Counted from the stretch's first letter, positions 28,772 to 38,024 are shown. The stretch: DNA of 64,000 bases from Campylobacter concisus (GCF_003048405.1 NZ_PIQS01000001.1:970550-1034549); one strand, 5' to 3'. The notes: a model not told the origin generated them from the letters alone. Program-made: numbers and translations.

Positions 28772-29630
28772 TCAAGCGCAAAAGTTACAAAATTTAGTCC
28801 AGTCTCAAAGCAAGAGCAAAAATACACATTTTATTGCGATAACTAGCGGCAAAGGTGGTGTTGGTAAGAGTACGATAAGTGCAAATTTGGCAAATGTTTT
28901 ATCAAAAAATGGCTACAAAGTAGGGCTATTTGACGCTGATATCGGCCTTGCAAACCTTGATGTCATCCTAAATGTAAAAATGGGTAAAAATTTACTTCAC
29001 GTGCTAAAAGGCGAGTGCAGCCTAAAAGATATCTTGATACCTATAAATAAAAATTTGATCCTCATTCCTGGCGAAAGCGGTGATGAAATTTTGAAATTTA
29101 ACAATCAATTTTTATTTGAGAGGTTTTTGGATGAGGCGAGCGAGCTTGATGAGCTTGATTTTTTGATCATCGATACTGGAGCCGGCATAGGCGGTAGCAC
29201 ACAGCTATTTTTAGAAGCGGCTGATGAGGTAGTAGTGGTAACTGTGCCTGATCCTGCGGCGATAACTGATGCATACGCTGTCATAAAGATCGTCTCAAGG
29301 TTTAAAAATAGCGAGCTTTTGCTCTTAAATATGGTAAAAAATGAGGCAGAAGCGACTAGAATTTATGAAAATATCAAACGTGTTGCTAATGCAAATATCG
29401 GGCCTAGCTTAAATTTAGAGCTTATAGGATTTGTAGCTTCTGATAAGAATGTTTCAAGAAGTATAAAACAACGAACGCTTTTTACAGACGACGCTGCTTA
29501 TGCTGAGCCTAGCGCTCAGATAAAACAGATAGCTTCGAATTTGCTTTATAGGTTGGAACGAAAAGTGCTTAACGATGAGCAAAGCAGGAGCTTTGGGGGC
29601 TTCTTTAAGCGTTTAATAGAACAATTTTGA
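28764..29630 (+). CDS. flhG: MinD-like ATPase FlhG (regulator of flagellar number)
   Basis: 289-aa ParA/MinD ATPase that limits flagellar number and, in C. jejuni, also affects division-site choice. The deviant Walker A is GKGGVGKST at residues 29-37; D-A-D-I-G-L-A-N-L-D and I-D-T-G-A-G follow. I use the ATG at 28764, which has an AAAGG site and overlaps the flhF stop, rather than the upstream start at 28734. A C-terminal amphipathic membrane helix is plausible (last ~15 residues). Confidence 0.95.
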   Translation: MNNQAQKLQNLVQSQSKSKNTHFIAITSGKGGVGKSTISANLANVLSKNGYKVGLFDADIGLANLDVILNVKMGKNLLHVLKGECSLKDILIPINKNLILIPGESGDEILKFNNQFLFERFLDEASELDELDFLIIDTGAGIGGSTQLFLEAADEVVVVTVPDPAAITDAYAVIKIVSRFKNSELLLLNMVKNEAEATRIYENIKRVANANIGPSLNLELIGFVASDKNVSRSIKQRTLFTDDAAYAEPSAQIKQIASNLLYRLERKVLNDEQSRSFGGFFKRLIEQF

Positions 29631-29643
29631 TGGAGATTGAGCT

Positions 29644-29988
29644 TTGCGTGCAGAAAATTTTATAGCATTTTTTACGGTTTGTGGTTTTTTTGTAGGTATA
29701 GTTTTTACCTTGTTAAAGGTGAGTGAGCCTATCGAAATGCTAGTTTATACACTAGTTATTACTTTGTTTTTTTATCTTATAATTCACATTGTTATCATGA
29801 ACTACATCGATGTGAAAAGGGCTTTAACTAAAATTTTTGACAAACAAAAACACGAAGAGATCGCAGACTATCTCATCTCTGAGCTAAATACTAGAGAAAA
29901 GCGTATGGAAAATATTATGGTAAAAATGACTGCTGAAAATTTTGATTCTGGTAAACGAAATGCACGAGTTAAAGCAAAAGCAGCTTAA
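29644..29988 (+). CDS. Conserved hypothetical membrane protein in the flagellar operon
   Basis: 114 aa with two membrane helices (residues ~7-24 and ~31-53) and a charged cytoplasmic tail. TTG start at 29644 after GGAGATTGAG. It sits between flhG and fliA, overlapping fliA. As I recall, C. jejuni has an unnamed membrane protein in the same position. Its function is unknown. Confidence 0.85.
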   Translation: MRAENFIAFFTVCGFFVGIVFTLLKVSEPIEMLVYTLVITLFFYLIIHIVIMNYIDVKRALTKIFDKQKHEEIADYLISELNTREKRMENIMVKMTAENFDSGKRNARVKAKAA

Positions 29989-30664
29989 CGCTTATAAAAA
30001 CACGATAAAAAAAGAACAAGACGAGATCGTCTTAAAATATATGCCAGCACTGCGTGCAATGGCGTTTAGACTAAAGGAGCGTTTGCCATCAAGTATAGAT
30101 GCAAATGATCTGATAAGTATTGGCGTTGAAGAGATGATAAAGCTTAGTAGGAAGTATGACAAAGAGCAAAATGACTCTTTTTGGGGGTATGGCAAGAAGA
30201 GAATTTATGGATCTATGCTTGATTATCTAAGGACGCTTGATGTTGTTAGCAGAAGTGATAGAAAACTTGTAAAGAGTATAAATAGTGAGATAGATAACTA
30301 CTTTAATGAGCATGAAGAAGAGCCAAGCGATGAATATTTGGCTGAAAAGCTTAATGAAGATATTGAGAAGATAAGAGAGGCAAGAGGCGTTAGCGGTATT
30401 ATCACTATTTTGCCAATAGACGAGCAAATGGAGCTAATTGGTCAAAGCGATGTCGAAAAGAGCATTGAAAGAGAAGATCTTATTTTAAAAATAGAAGAAG
30501 CTTTAAAAGATTTTGACGAAAGAGATCAGATGTTGGTTCAGCTTTATTATTATGAAGAGCTAAATTTAAAAGAGATAAGCCAGATCATGAATATCAGCGA
30601 GAGTAGAATTTCACAAATTCATAAACGTTTGCTTGATCGTATCAGGCGTAGCTTGGGGGTTTAA
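29960..30664 (+). CDS. fliA: RNA polymerase sigma-28 factor
   Basis: 234-aa sigma factor for late flagellar genes. Region 2 (Y-M-P-A-L-R-A-M-A-F-R-L-K-E-R-L-P and D-A-N-D-L-I-S-I-G) and region 4 with its HTH (L-K-E-I-S-Q-I-M-N-I-S-E-S-R-I-S-Q-I-H) are intact. The ATG at 29960 is chosen; a TTG at 29942 would add 6 residues. It overlaps the preceding gene by 29 bp and meets fliM at one base. Confidence 0.95.
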   Translation: MHELKQKQLNAYKNTIKKEQDEIVLKYMPALRAMAFRLKERLPSSIDANDLISIGVEEMIKLSRKYDKEQNDSFWGYGKKRIYGSMLDYLRTLDVVSRSDRKLVKSINSEIDNYFNEHEEEPSDEYLAEKLNEDIEKIREARGVSGIITILPIDEQMELIGQSDVEKSIEREDLILKIEEALKDFDERDQMLVQLYYYEELNLKEISQIMNISESRISQIHKRLLDRIRRSLGV

Positions 30665-31767
30665 TGGCTGATATTTTAAGTCAAGAAGAGATAGATGCGC
30701 TACTTGAAGTTGTTGATGAAGATGGCGATACGAGCAACATCGAGGTTGAAGAGAGATCGCAAGGCGAACAAAAGCAGATTATTATTTATGATTTTAAGCG
30801 TCCAAACCGCGTTAGTAAAGAGCAACTCCGTGCGATAAAAGGCATCCATGATAAGCTTGCTAGAAATTTAGCTAGTCAAATTTCTAGTGTTATGAGAAGT
30901 ATTGTTGAGATCAGACTTCACAGTGTTGATCAGATGACTTATGGCGAATTTTTAATGAGCTTGCCAAGTCCAACGAGCTTTAACGTCTTTTCTATAAAAC
31001 CGCTTGATGGAAACTGTGTTTTGGAGATAAATCCAAGCATTGCCTTTCCTATGATAGATCGTTTGCTTGGCGGAACTGGTGAAAATTTTGAGGCAAATAG
31101 AGAACTAACCGACATTGAAGTAAATTTGCTTGATGCGGTGCTTAGAATGATCATGCAGCGTCTAAAAGAGAGCTGGTCAATGATAACTGATATGTACCCA
31201 AATGTGGAAGCCAAAGAGAGCAGTCCAAATGTCGTACAGATCGTCTCTCAAAATGAGATCGTCATCATGGTCGTTATGGAGATCATAGTTGGTGGCTCAA
31301 GCGGTATGATAAATTTATGCTATCCGGTTATCTACCTTGAACCGATACTCTCACGCCTTGCAAACAGAGACATTATGCTTGGTGAAACAAGTGCAAAAAA
31401 AAGTAGAAATAAAGAGCTAAAAACACTTATCGGACGGGCAGAAATTTTATATGAAGCTATACTTGGCAAATCGATCATTAGTGTCAATGAGTTTTTAAAT
31501 TTAAAAGAAGGCGATATTTTAAGGCTTGATAGAGGAGCTGATGATAAGGCGATCGTTTGTATAGATAAAAAAGAAGTTTTCTTGGCTGAGGTCGGACTTC
31601 ATAGATTTAGAAAATCTATAAGAATTGAGCAGTTAATACGCTCCGATAAAGATGAGATCAAAAACATCCTAGAAAAATATGAAGAAGAGAGAAAAGCAAA
31701 ACTAATGGCCTATGAAGCCAACGAACGCAATATGGAAGAAGAAGAGAGTGACGAAGATGATGAATGA
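30664..31767 (+). CDS. fliM: Flagellar motor switch protein FliM
   Basis: 367-aa C-ring protein that binds CheY-P and sets rotation direction. The N-terminal CheY-binding segment L-S-Q-E-E-I-D-A-L-L is at residues 5-14. The middle domain has G-G-T-G, and the C-terminal SpoA domain is near residues 260-340. It is followed by an acidic tail. It starts on the last base of the fliA stop and overlaps fliY. Confidence 0.97.
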   Translation: MADILSQEEIDALLEVVDEDGDTSNIEVEERSQGEQKQIIIYDFKRPNRVSKEQLRAIKGIHDKLARNLASQISSVMRSIVEIRLHSVDQMTYGEFLMSLPSPTSFNVFSIKPLDGNCVLEINPSIAFPMIDRLLGGTGENFEANRELTDIEVNLLDAVLRMIMQRLKESWSMITDMYPNVEAKESSPNVVQIVSQNEIVIMVVMEIIVGGSSGMINLCYPVIYLEPILSRLANRDIMLGETSAKKSRNKELKTLIGRAEILYEAILGKSIISVNEFLNLKEGDILRLDRGADDKAIVCIDKKEVFLAEVGLHRFRKSIRIEQLIRSDKDEIKNILEKYEEERKAKLMAYEANERNMEEEESDEDDE

Positions 31768-32605
31768 TTTTTTTAATATATTTTCTAATGAACTAAAAGC
31801 TACTATCGAAGGGCTTACAGGTAGAGCTCCAGAGGTTGGTGAGAGAAACGAATTTGATGCACCAACACAAAACGGTATAAAGCCTCCAGTGGTAATGGCT
31901 AGCGTTGCTTTAAGTGGCGACATCAATGCTAAAACAGAGATAGTATGCACTCCGGTTTTAATAAGTGCCATTAGCGAATGGATGATGGGCGAAGAGGAAA
32001 TTTCAAAGAATGAAAATTTAGGTAGTGATGAGCTTGACGCCGCAAAAGAGATATTTTCAAATCTTTTTAGTGCTTTTAGTACATCCTTGGGCGCTCAAAA
32101 GGGCATGCCAAAGATAAATTTTGAAGTAATAAATGTAAATTTTTTAGATGAAAATTCTTCGCTTGATTTTAGTGTTTATGAAAAGTTATTTTTATTTAAT
32201 GTCAAAATCGAAGATTTAAGCGAGCATATCGGTTTTGCTTGCGATCATTCGTTGATGAAATTTTTTGAGCCAACAAAGACCGAAGCACCAGCTGCACCAG
32301 CGAGCACTCCTCACGTAGCTAAGGGCGATTTTAGCGCTGAAGAGATGAGAAATATCGGGCTTATAATGGATGTTAGGCTACCTATTCGTGTTCGTATCGG
32401 CTCAAAAAGAATGCTTTTAAAAGATGTGCTTACCATGGATATTGGCTCAGTTATCGAGTTAAACCAATTAGCAAACGATCCGCTTGAAATTTTGATCGGC
32501 GATAAGGTAATAGCTCTTGGTGAAGTTGTAATAATCGATGGAAACTTTGGCATCCAGATCACTCAGATAGGCTCAAAACGCGAGAGGCTTCAACAGTTAA
32601 AATAA
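31757..32605 (+). CDS. fliY: Flagellar motor switch protein FliY (FliN-type C-ring/phosphatase)
   Basis: 282-aa C-ring component combining a CheC-like phosphatase region with a C-terminal SpoA/FliN domain (D-V-R-L-P-I-R-V-R-I-G near residue 200, then V-I-E-L-N-Q-L-A-N-D-P and G-N-F-G-I-Q-I-T). A D/E-x-x-x-N pattern of CheC phosphatases (E-L-D-A-A-K-E-I-F-S-N) is seen near residue 90. The start is put at the ATG-ATG pair 31757-31762 inside the fliM end, not at an upstream ATG deep within fliM. Confidence 0.92.
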   Translation: MMNDFFNIFSNELKATIEGLTGRAPEVGERNEFDAPTQNGIKPPVVMASVALSGDINAKTEIVCTPVLISAISEWMMGEEEISKNENLGSDELDAAKEIFSNLFSAFSTSLGAQKGMPKINFEVINVNFLDENSSLDFSVYEKLFLFNVKIEDLSEHIGFACDHSLMKFFEPTKTEAPAAPASTPHVAKGDFSAEEMRNIGLIMDVRLPIRVRIGSKRMLLKDVLTMDIGSVIELNQLANDPLEILIGDKVIALGEVVIIDGNFGIQITQIGSKRERLQQLK

Positions 32606-33198
32606 TGAATAATGAATTAGTTAGTGATCTTTTAAATTTTCCAAACGTCTTAAAATATAAAAATAAAAATGTTACCTTCTTTGGCTCGGCTAGATTTGAC
32701 GAAGAAAATTTCTATTGCAAAAAGGCTTATGAGCTAGCTTACAAACTAAACGAGCTAGGATATGCCATCTTAACTGGTGGTGGGGACGGTATAATGAGAG
32801 CCGCAAACAAGGGCGCGTTTGATAGTGCAAAATCGCCAAGCATAGCCCTAAATGTGAGACTTCCGTTTGAACAAAATACAAACCCTTACGTCACGGCAAA
32901 ATATCTCTTTTCAAATTTAAGCCCAAGAAAATTTGCACTCACCGATCGTTCAGTCGCATTTGTCGTATTTCCGGGCGGCTTTGGCACTCTTGATGAACTT
33001 TTTGAAATTTTAGTACTTGCTCAAGTTGGTAGCAAAAAAGTAAAAATTTTTCTTTTTGGGAGTGAATTTTGGCAAGGGCTTGATGAGTTTATAAAAAATA
33101 CGCTAGTTAGCCAAAAAACAATAAAAAAAGAAGATATAAATTTATACAAAATCACCGATGATTTAGAGCTTATTGTGAATGAAATTTTGGCTATTTAA
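32605..33198 (+). CDS. LOG family protein (Rossmann-fold nucleotide phosphoribohydrolase type)
   Basis: 197-aa protein of the LOG/TIGR00730 family, older name lysine-decarboxylase-like. The signature P-G-G-F-G-T-L-D-E-L-F-E and the earlier G-G-G-D-G-I-M-R-A-A-N-K-G-A are present. Characterised relatives release nucleobases from nucleoside monophosphates; the substrate here is unknown. It starts on the last base of the fliY stop, so it may be read with the flagellar operon. Confidence 0.92.
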   Translation: MNNELVSDLLNFPNVLKYKNKNVTFFGSARFDEENFYCKKAYELAYKLNELGYAILTGGGDGIMRAANKGAFDSAKSPSIALNVRLPFEQNTNPYVTAKYLFSNLSPRKFALTDRSVAFVVFPGGFGTLDELFEILVLAQVGSKKVKIFLFGSEFWQGLDEFIKNTLVSQKTIKKEDINLYKITDDLELIVNEILAI

Positions 33199-33246
33199 AA
33201 ATAAGATATAAAATATCCCCTTTTAAATTTCAAAGAGGTAAAAAAT

Positions 33247-34269
33247 ATGAAAATAATGGTCGCAATGAGCGGTGGTGTAGATAGCACTATGACGGCTAAA
33301 TTTCTGCAAGAAGCTGGTCATGAAGTGCAAGGTTGCTATATGATGCTACATCAAAAGCCAGGATATCACGAAGAAAATATCAGAAAAGTGAAAAAAGTGG
33401 GCGAGTATCTTGGCATAAAGGTACATATTTTGGATCTGCAAGATAAATTTAACGAGTTTGTCTATGATCCTTTTGTGAAGCTCTATAAAGAGGGCAAGAC
33501 GCCAAACCCTTGTGCTTTGTGCAATAAATTTATAAAGCTTGGTGCGTTGCTTGATTTTGCAAAGGCAAATGGCTGTGAGAAGCTTGCTACTGGGCATTAT
33601 GTGCAAGTTATTGATGGATTTATAACATGTGCAAAAGATCCTAGCAAGGATCAAAGCTACTTTTTAGCCCAAGTGCCAAAAGAGATATTAAAAGATGTTA
33701 TTTTCCCGCTTGGGGATAAATTTAAAAAAGATATAAAAGAGCTTGCAAGAAGTGTAAAAGTGCTTGAAGAATTTGCTACGCAGGCAGAAAGTAGTGAAAT
33801 TTGCTTTGTGGAAGATACCTATATCGAAGTTTTAAATAAGCATTACAATACAAATTTACCAGGAAACGTAGTTGATAAAGACGGCAAAATAATCGGTCGC
33901 CACCAAGGCTATATGCACTATACTATCGGCAAGCGCCGTGGTTTTGAGGTTTTTGGCGCCCATGAGCCACATTTTGTTATAAAGATAAATGCCGATAAAA
34001 ACGAGATCGTCGTAGGAACAAAAGATGACTTGGCTCAAAAGGTAGTCGAGCTTGAAAACGTAAATTTATTTATAGATAAAGATAAATTTGAGTGCGAAAC
34101 CAAGATAAGATATAGAAGCCCTAAACTTGATGCTTTTGTTGAGGTTGATAAAGAGAATAAAACAGCAAAACTAACGCTAAATCAAAATGCACTTGGTGTG
34201 GCGCAAGGTCAGCTTTGTGTTATGTATGATGGCGATAAGGTTATTGCAAGTGGATTTATAAAAGGCTAG
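33247..34269 (+). CDS. mnmA: tRNA-specific 2-thiouridylase
   Basis: 340-aa ATP-dependent enzyme adding sulfur to U34 of tRNA-Lys, -Glu and -Gln. PP-loop SGGVDS is at residues 8-13. The catalytic cysteine pair is Cys89 (T-P-N-P-C-A-L-C-N) and Cys186 (S-S-E-I-C-F-V). The length is slightly short of E. coli MnmA but typical for this phylum. A strong hairpin terminator overlaps its stop codon, and tRNA-Asn follows. Confidence 0.97.
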   Translation: MKIMVAMSGGVDSTMTAKFLQEAGHEVQGCYMMLHQKPGYHEENIRKVKKVGEYLGIKVHILDLQDKFNEFVYDPFVKLYKEGKTPNPCALCNKFIKLGALLDFAKANGCEKLATGHYVQVIDGFITCAKDPSKDQSYFLAQVPKEILKDVIFPLGDKFKKDIKELARSVKVLEEFATQAESSEICFVEDTYIEVLNKHYNTNLPGNVVDKDGKIIGRHQGYMHYTIGKRRGFEVFGAHEPHFVIKINADKNEIVVGTKDDLAQKVVELENVNLFIDKDKFECETKIRYRSPKLDAFVEVDKENKTAKLTLNQNALGVAQGQLCVMYDGDKVIASGFIKG

Positions 34270-34290
34270 TTTTAGCCTTTTATAAAAATT
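34255..34290 (+). terminator. Intrinsic terminator of mnmA
   Basis: A perfect 14-bp stem (34255-34268 and 34273-34286) with loop GTTT overlaps the mnmA stop codon. The descending arm contains TAGCCTTTT. The same palindrome would also work toward the left. Confidence 0.85.
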
Positions 34291-34333
34291 TATTGGGCTC
34301 TGTGCGATTTTTTCTAAATTAAGCTAAAATTTA

Positions 34334-34362
34334 TTGACAAAACATATCTTTTCGTCTATAAT
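34334..34362 (+). promoter_or_regulatory. Sigma-70 promoter of tRNA-Asn
   Basis: A perfect consensus pair: TTGACA at 34334-34339, 17-bp spacer, TATAAT at 34357-34362. It is placed 20 bp before the mature tRNA 5' end. Full -35 boxes are rare in this phylum and fit a strong stable-RNA promoter. Confidence 0.92.
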
Positions 34363-34381
34363 ACGAGCTCTTTTCAAGTGT

Positions 34382-34456
<75 letters not shown>

Positions 34457-34783
34457 TTTATATTCAAAAATCCTTCTAAAACCCCGATTTTTACAATGTT
34501 TCAAGAGCTTTAAGTTTTATTATTTTTTTGTAATTTTCCCCTTTATTTCCCCTCGGATTTGTTTAATGTTTTAAAATTCTCTATTTTACTCTAATGTATT
34601 TTTATATATACTGTTTTGATTTTTTAAAGAGCCGTAGTCAAAAAGCATAAAATATTTTACTTTAATTCACTCTAAAATGCCCTAAAGAGCTATATTTTAT
34701 AAAGAATTTCTAAAAGTACCTCATTCTGTGATGAAAAAATACCTCAATTAGTATAATTAGTAGTAAAAGCAAAAAGGATTTTT
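34457..34783. other. Non-coding gap between tRNA-Asn and the mobilization genes
   Basis: 327 bp of very AT-rich sequence with no ORF. A -10-like TATAAT at about 34752 could serve the HTH gene. TACCTCA occurs twice near 34717 and 34741. An oriT would be expected near here or within the mob genes, but no clear inverted repeat with a nick site was found. Confidence 0.6.
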
Positions 34784-35038
34784 ATGCTCGATAGTAATGA
34801 GTTTTTAAATACAGTACTACAAAGTCTAGAAAGACAATTTCCAGCTATGCAAGCTCTAGATCGAAAGCAAACGGCCAAGGCGATTGGAATCGGACTTTCA
34901 ACATTGGACTTGCGCATCAAAGATGGCAGGAATTTGCCTAGATATATAAAAATAGGTGATGCTAAAAATTCAAGGATAGTTTTTCCTTTGCTTTCAATAG
35001 CTGAGTTTTTAACAAATCAAAGACAAAAGGTTTTATGA
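34784..35038 (+). CDS. Small helix-turn-helix protein of the mobilization module
   Basis: 84 aa. The segment L-D-R-K-Q-T-A-K-A-I-G-I-G-L-S-T-L-D-L-R-I (residues ~25-45) followed by P-R-Y-I-K-I-G and F-P-L-L-S-I-A-E-F-L matches the AlpA/excisionase-like winged HTH pattern, where the second part reads like a target-dependent wing. It overlaps mobC by 4 bp. It may regulate the mob genes or act as an excision factor; neither is shown. Confidence 0.8.
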   Translation: MLDSNEFLNTVLQSLERQFPAMQALDRKQTAKAIGIGLSTLDLRIKDGRNLPRYIKIGDAKNSRIVFPLLSIAEFLTNQRQKVL

Positions 35039-35355
35039 TGAAGCAAAACAAAAAGAACAGACTCACTATAAGACTTGATGATAATGAACTTAATCAAGTG
35101 AATCTAAATGCTTCAATATCTGGGCTAAATAAATCGTCATATATAAGATATGTTTCAATAAATGCTAAGCCACCTATTCATAAATTTGATAAGGCAATGA
35201 TAATTCAAGTGGCAAAAATAGGCAACAACCTAAATCAAATCGCAAAGCATGCTAATATGCATAAAACCATAGACGGTATCGTTTTAAAACAGATAGTTGA
35301 CGTTAATAAAAAATTAGACGACTTAATGCTGCAAAAGCAAAATCCAGGAAGTTAA
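35035..35355 (+). CDS. mobC: MobC-like relaxosome accessory protein
   Basis: 106 aa. The N-terminal ribbon-helix-helix-like start (R-L-T-I-R-L-D-D-N-E-L) and the I-G-N-N-L-N-Q-I-A-K-H-A-N segment are typical of MobC/MbeC proteins that help the relaxase open oriT. It is directly upstream of the relaxase (2-bp gap) and 4 bp overlapping the HTH gene, as in other mobilization operons. Confidence 0.88.
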   Translation: MMKQNKKNRLTIRLDDNELNQVNLNASISGLNKSSYIRYVSINAKPPIHKFDKAMIIQVAKIGNNLNQIAKHANMHKTIDGIVLKQIVDVNKKLDDLMLQKQNPGS

Positions 35356-36034
35356 GCATGTTAGCAAAATTCTTTAAAAACAAAAACGGTGGTAGTGTTG
35401 CTGGTATCAACTATCTTTTGAATCATAGAGTGAAAGATGGGACGGCATTCGTTTTGAAAGGTAGCGAAGTGGTTGCCAGACAGATAGTATCTAATATGAC
35501 TAAAAAACAAAAACTTTGTATTGGTTGTTTGAGCTTTGAAGAAGCTGACATTGATTTGGATATCAAGCAAAAGGTCATAGACGAATTTGAAACGTTGCTT
35601 TTTGGAGAATACAAAGAGAGATTTAATATCCTTTGGGTTCAACATATCGATAAAGGTCGGCTTGAGTTAAATTTTGCCATACCAAAAATTGATTTAGAAA
35701 GCGGAATGGCTTTTAATCCATATTATGACAAAAAAGATAGAGCTTTAATAGACGCTTGGCAAAACCTTGCAAATTTCAAATTTAACTTTAGCGATCCAAA
35801 AGATCCAGCAAAAGCCCATATGCTTCAAGGCTCAAGAAAAGAGATCGGTGTTATCAAAGACTACATAGAGTTAGAAAAAATACTAACCGAGAAATTTATA
35901 AATCAAGAATTTACTTGCAGAGACGACATCTTGAATGCTTTAAAAAGTAGCGACATAGATATAACTAGAATAGGCAAAGACTATATATCGGTCAAGTTAC
36001 CAAATAGCAAAAAGATTCAAGGGGGATATGTTTA

Positions 36035-36433
36035 GTGAGGAATTTAGAGACTTTGAGAGCTTGGAGCAACTCCGAGGTAAAACTGAAACAAGAGCAACGG
36101 AATTTAGAAATAGAGCAGACGAACAAGCGAATGTCGACGCTTCAGGACGAAGTTTTATATCTGCAGACTATCTTAAATCAAAAGAATCAAGAGAATTTAG
36201 AATTATCAAATTCAAACAAAGCTTATCAAAACGAGATCAAGAGCTTGCAAGACTCAAAAGAGAGCTCGACAAACAAATACAAGAGCGAGATAAGTGGCTT
36301 GAAGTCCAGGTTAGCAGAGTGCCGAAGCGAAGCAAAGTTTTTAGAAGCCATGTCTTGGATACTGATTGGTGTACTAATAATACTAGTATTGATATACATA
36401 TGGATCCCATATCTGCAAAAGATCTGGCTTTAG
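36035..36433 (+). CDS. MbeB-like membrane-anchored protein nested in the relaxase gene
   Basis: 132 aa in a different frame from both relaxase parts. A long coiled coil (residues ~15-100, many N, Q, E, K, L) ends in a C-terminal hydrophobic helix (S-W-I-L-I-G-V-L-I-I-L-V-L-I-Y-I-W-I). This fits MbeB of ColE1 plasmids, which is encoded inside mbeA in another frame and stabilises the relaxosome at the membrane. The GTG start at 36035 has the GGGGGA tract as Shine-Dalgarno. The assignment rests on position and architecture. Confidence 0.65.
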   Translation: MRNLETLRAWSNSEVKLKQEQRNLEIEQTNKRMSTLQDEVLYLQTILNQKNQENLELSNSNKAYQNEIKSLQDSKESSTNKYKSEISGLKSRLAECRSEAKFLEAMSWILIGVLIILVLIYIWIPYLQKIWL

Positions 36434-36523
36434 CAAATAAATCAGCAAATGATAGCATATATAGAACAAAATACAAATGGCAAGCAATAAATTATAAACA
36501 CACTATTTTAAACGAAAGGATTT

Positions 36524-36823
36524 TTGATAATGACTCTACTAGAGCAAACATTGTTGGTGCAATTAGAAGAAAAAGAGAAGCAAGAGCAAGATACTATGAT
36601 TCTATTAAAGCAGCTATTAATGGAATACGATTCGTTAAACAACGAATTAGCCAAGTTGCAAACACAATTAACAAACAACACAAGCTCTTTATCCCAAAAA
36701 TTAGAGAATGTACAAATACAATTAACAAACTTGCAGAAGGAATCCGAAAATCGGACGTTTTTTCAAGAGAAATACATAATACAACTAGAGAATTTGAAGA
36801 AGTCGCTAGAAGATATGTATTAA
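36524..36823 (+). CDS. MbeD-like coiled-coil protein nested in the relaxase gene
   Basis: 99 aa, in the same frame as the MbeB-like gene and again inside the relaxase C-terminal region. It is almost wholly coiled coil (L-L-K-Q-L-L-M-E-Y-D-S-L-N-N-E-L-A-K-L). ColE1 MbeD, linked to entry exclusion, is a small coiled-coil protein in the equivalent position. An AAAGGA site precedes the start by about 9 nt. Function is inferred from position only. Confidence 0.55.
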   Translation: MIMTLLEQTLLVQLEEKEKQEQDTMILLKQLLMEYDSLNNELAKLQTQLTNNTSSLSQKLENVQIQLTNLQKESENRTFFQEKYIIQLENLKKSLEDMY

Positions 36824-36998
36824 GTCGTGCACAAAAAGATATTCAAATGGATGCGAATAGGATAAAACAGAGAGATATTTGTGATATAGGGATTGACTTT
36901 TAATTAGGAGATTAAACATAAATTTTTTATCTCCTAATCTATCTATGCTAATATAGGCGCGATGATTAGATCAGCTATCTATTTATAAATACTAAATT

Positions 36999-38024
36999 TT
37001 ATTTATCTAGTTTTTTCAGCAAATAGTCAAGTGAGCCAGAATCACTATATTCTTTTTCATCGCTCTCATCTTGTGCCCAGTATTCAAAGCATTCAAGCTC
37101 TTTTAGCGCTTGCGCTAGTTCTTTTTCTCAAGATGCTCATATCTAAGGCTTAGCACGCGTCTTAAAACCTCTCTTATAAATTTCCTGTCGCTGCTAAATT
37201 TTAGTGCCGTGCTTTTTAAAACAGCTATGACATTTTTTATAAAAGTGTCGCCATATCGAGTATAATATGTCACGCCAAGTGCTTGAAGTAGCATGATTTT
37301 CGCCTTATCAAAAATTTCATTTTCATAAAAAATTTCTGCTATTTTTATGCATATTAGCGTGTCTTTTTCAAAGTAGATCTTGCTATCCCAAAGGCCAATT
37401 TTATGCAAGCATATATTTTCTTCTATACTACAGCCATTATAAGCGTCAAATTTAGCATCAGGTCTTAAAACCACTCAAATTTTATCTTTGCATTTTTACA
37501 GATGACGTAAGTTTGCCAGCTTCTCATAGAAGCTCTTATAGAATAGTTAAATAGCTTGTGCTCGAGTTTTACAATGGGATTATTTTCACCACTTCGCTTT
37601 TTGAAATTTGGTCCACGATCTCTTTGTAGTATGAGAGCGGTTTTATCTCGCTTTTGATATATTTTTCTGCCTCATCAGCTACAACGAAAAATTCTTCTTT
37701 TGTTGTGGCGGCTTTTATGAGTTTTTTGAAAACTTCACGAGCCCATTTGTGAAAGCCTATATGTGAAAAAAGATCATCCTCTATAGTTCATATACTCGCC
37801 CAAATACCTCGGCGCTTTTGTTTTTTTTGCATGAGCTTAAATATAGCGGCTGTACCAGTTATGCCGTTTTTGGGCCTACCACACATCGCGCGGTATATCC
37901 ATCTTGTGCAGACAAAGCATTGATTTGTCGAGTCGTTTAATAAGTGACCAAGCATATCCTTTGCTTGCTTCTCTTTCCCAGCCTCAAATAGCTCTTTTAT
38001 CTGCCTTATCTTTTTCATCATCAC
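36999..38024 (-). pseudogene. Decayed gene for a ~340-aa helical-repeat protein
   Basis: On the minus strand, coding can be followed from M-K-K-I-R-Q-I-K-E-L-F-E-A-G-K to a final L-L-K-K-L-D-K stop at 36999, but only by changing frame at least five times. Shifts are needed at an A8 tract near residue 66, after Y-M-N-Y, after K-I-I-P, after K-F-E-W (near 37474) and after Y-E-H-L-E (near 37120). The fragments have TPR-like helical character (I-K-I-A-E-I-F-Y-E-N-E-I-F-D-K-A-K). I do not recognise the family. Its upstream region keeps a perfect copy of the regulon operator and -10, so it was a member before it decayed. Confidence 0.75.

Larger units (their letters stand above)
35358..36903 (+). 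pseudogene. mobA: ColE1-type (MOB-HEN) relaxase split by a +1 frameshift
   Basis: The first frame (35358-36035) gives a 225-aa N-terminal relaxase domain. Candidate catalytic Tyr19 and the HEN triad His96, Glu103, Asn105 (Q-H-I-D-K-G-R-L-E-L-N) have the spacing I recall for ColE1 MbeA (His97, Glu104, Asn106, Tyr19). It ends at TAG 36033-36035. The second frame (open to 36903, 291 aa from its first ATG) continues the C-terminal half. Dropping one G from the GGGGG at 36021-36025 joins them as K-I-Q-G-D-M-F-S-E-E-F, about 516 aa, close to MbeA in length. So the gene is frameshifted, or switchable at the G tract. The N-terminal domain alone may still nick DNA. Confidence 0.8.

Noticed and set aside
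36028..36903. A separate 291-aa gene starting at 36028
   Set aside because: It reads better as the C-terminal half of the relaxase after a one-base shift: the joint sequence matches the family pattern and total length.
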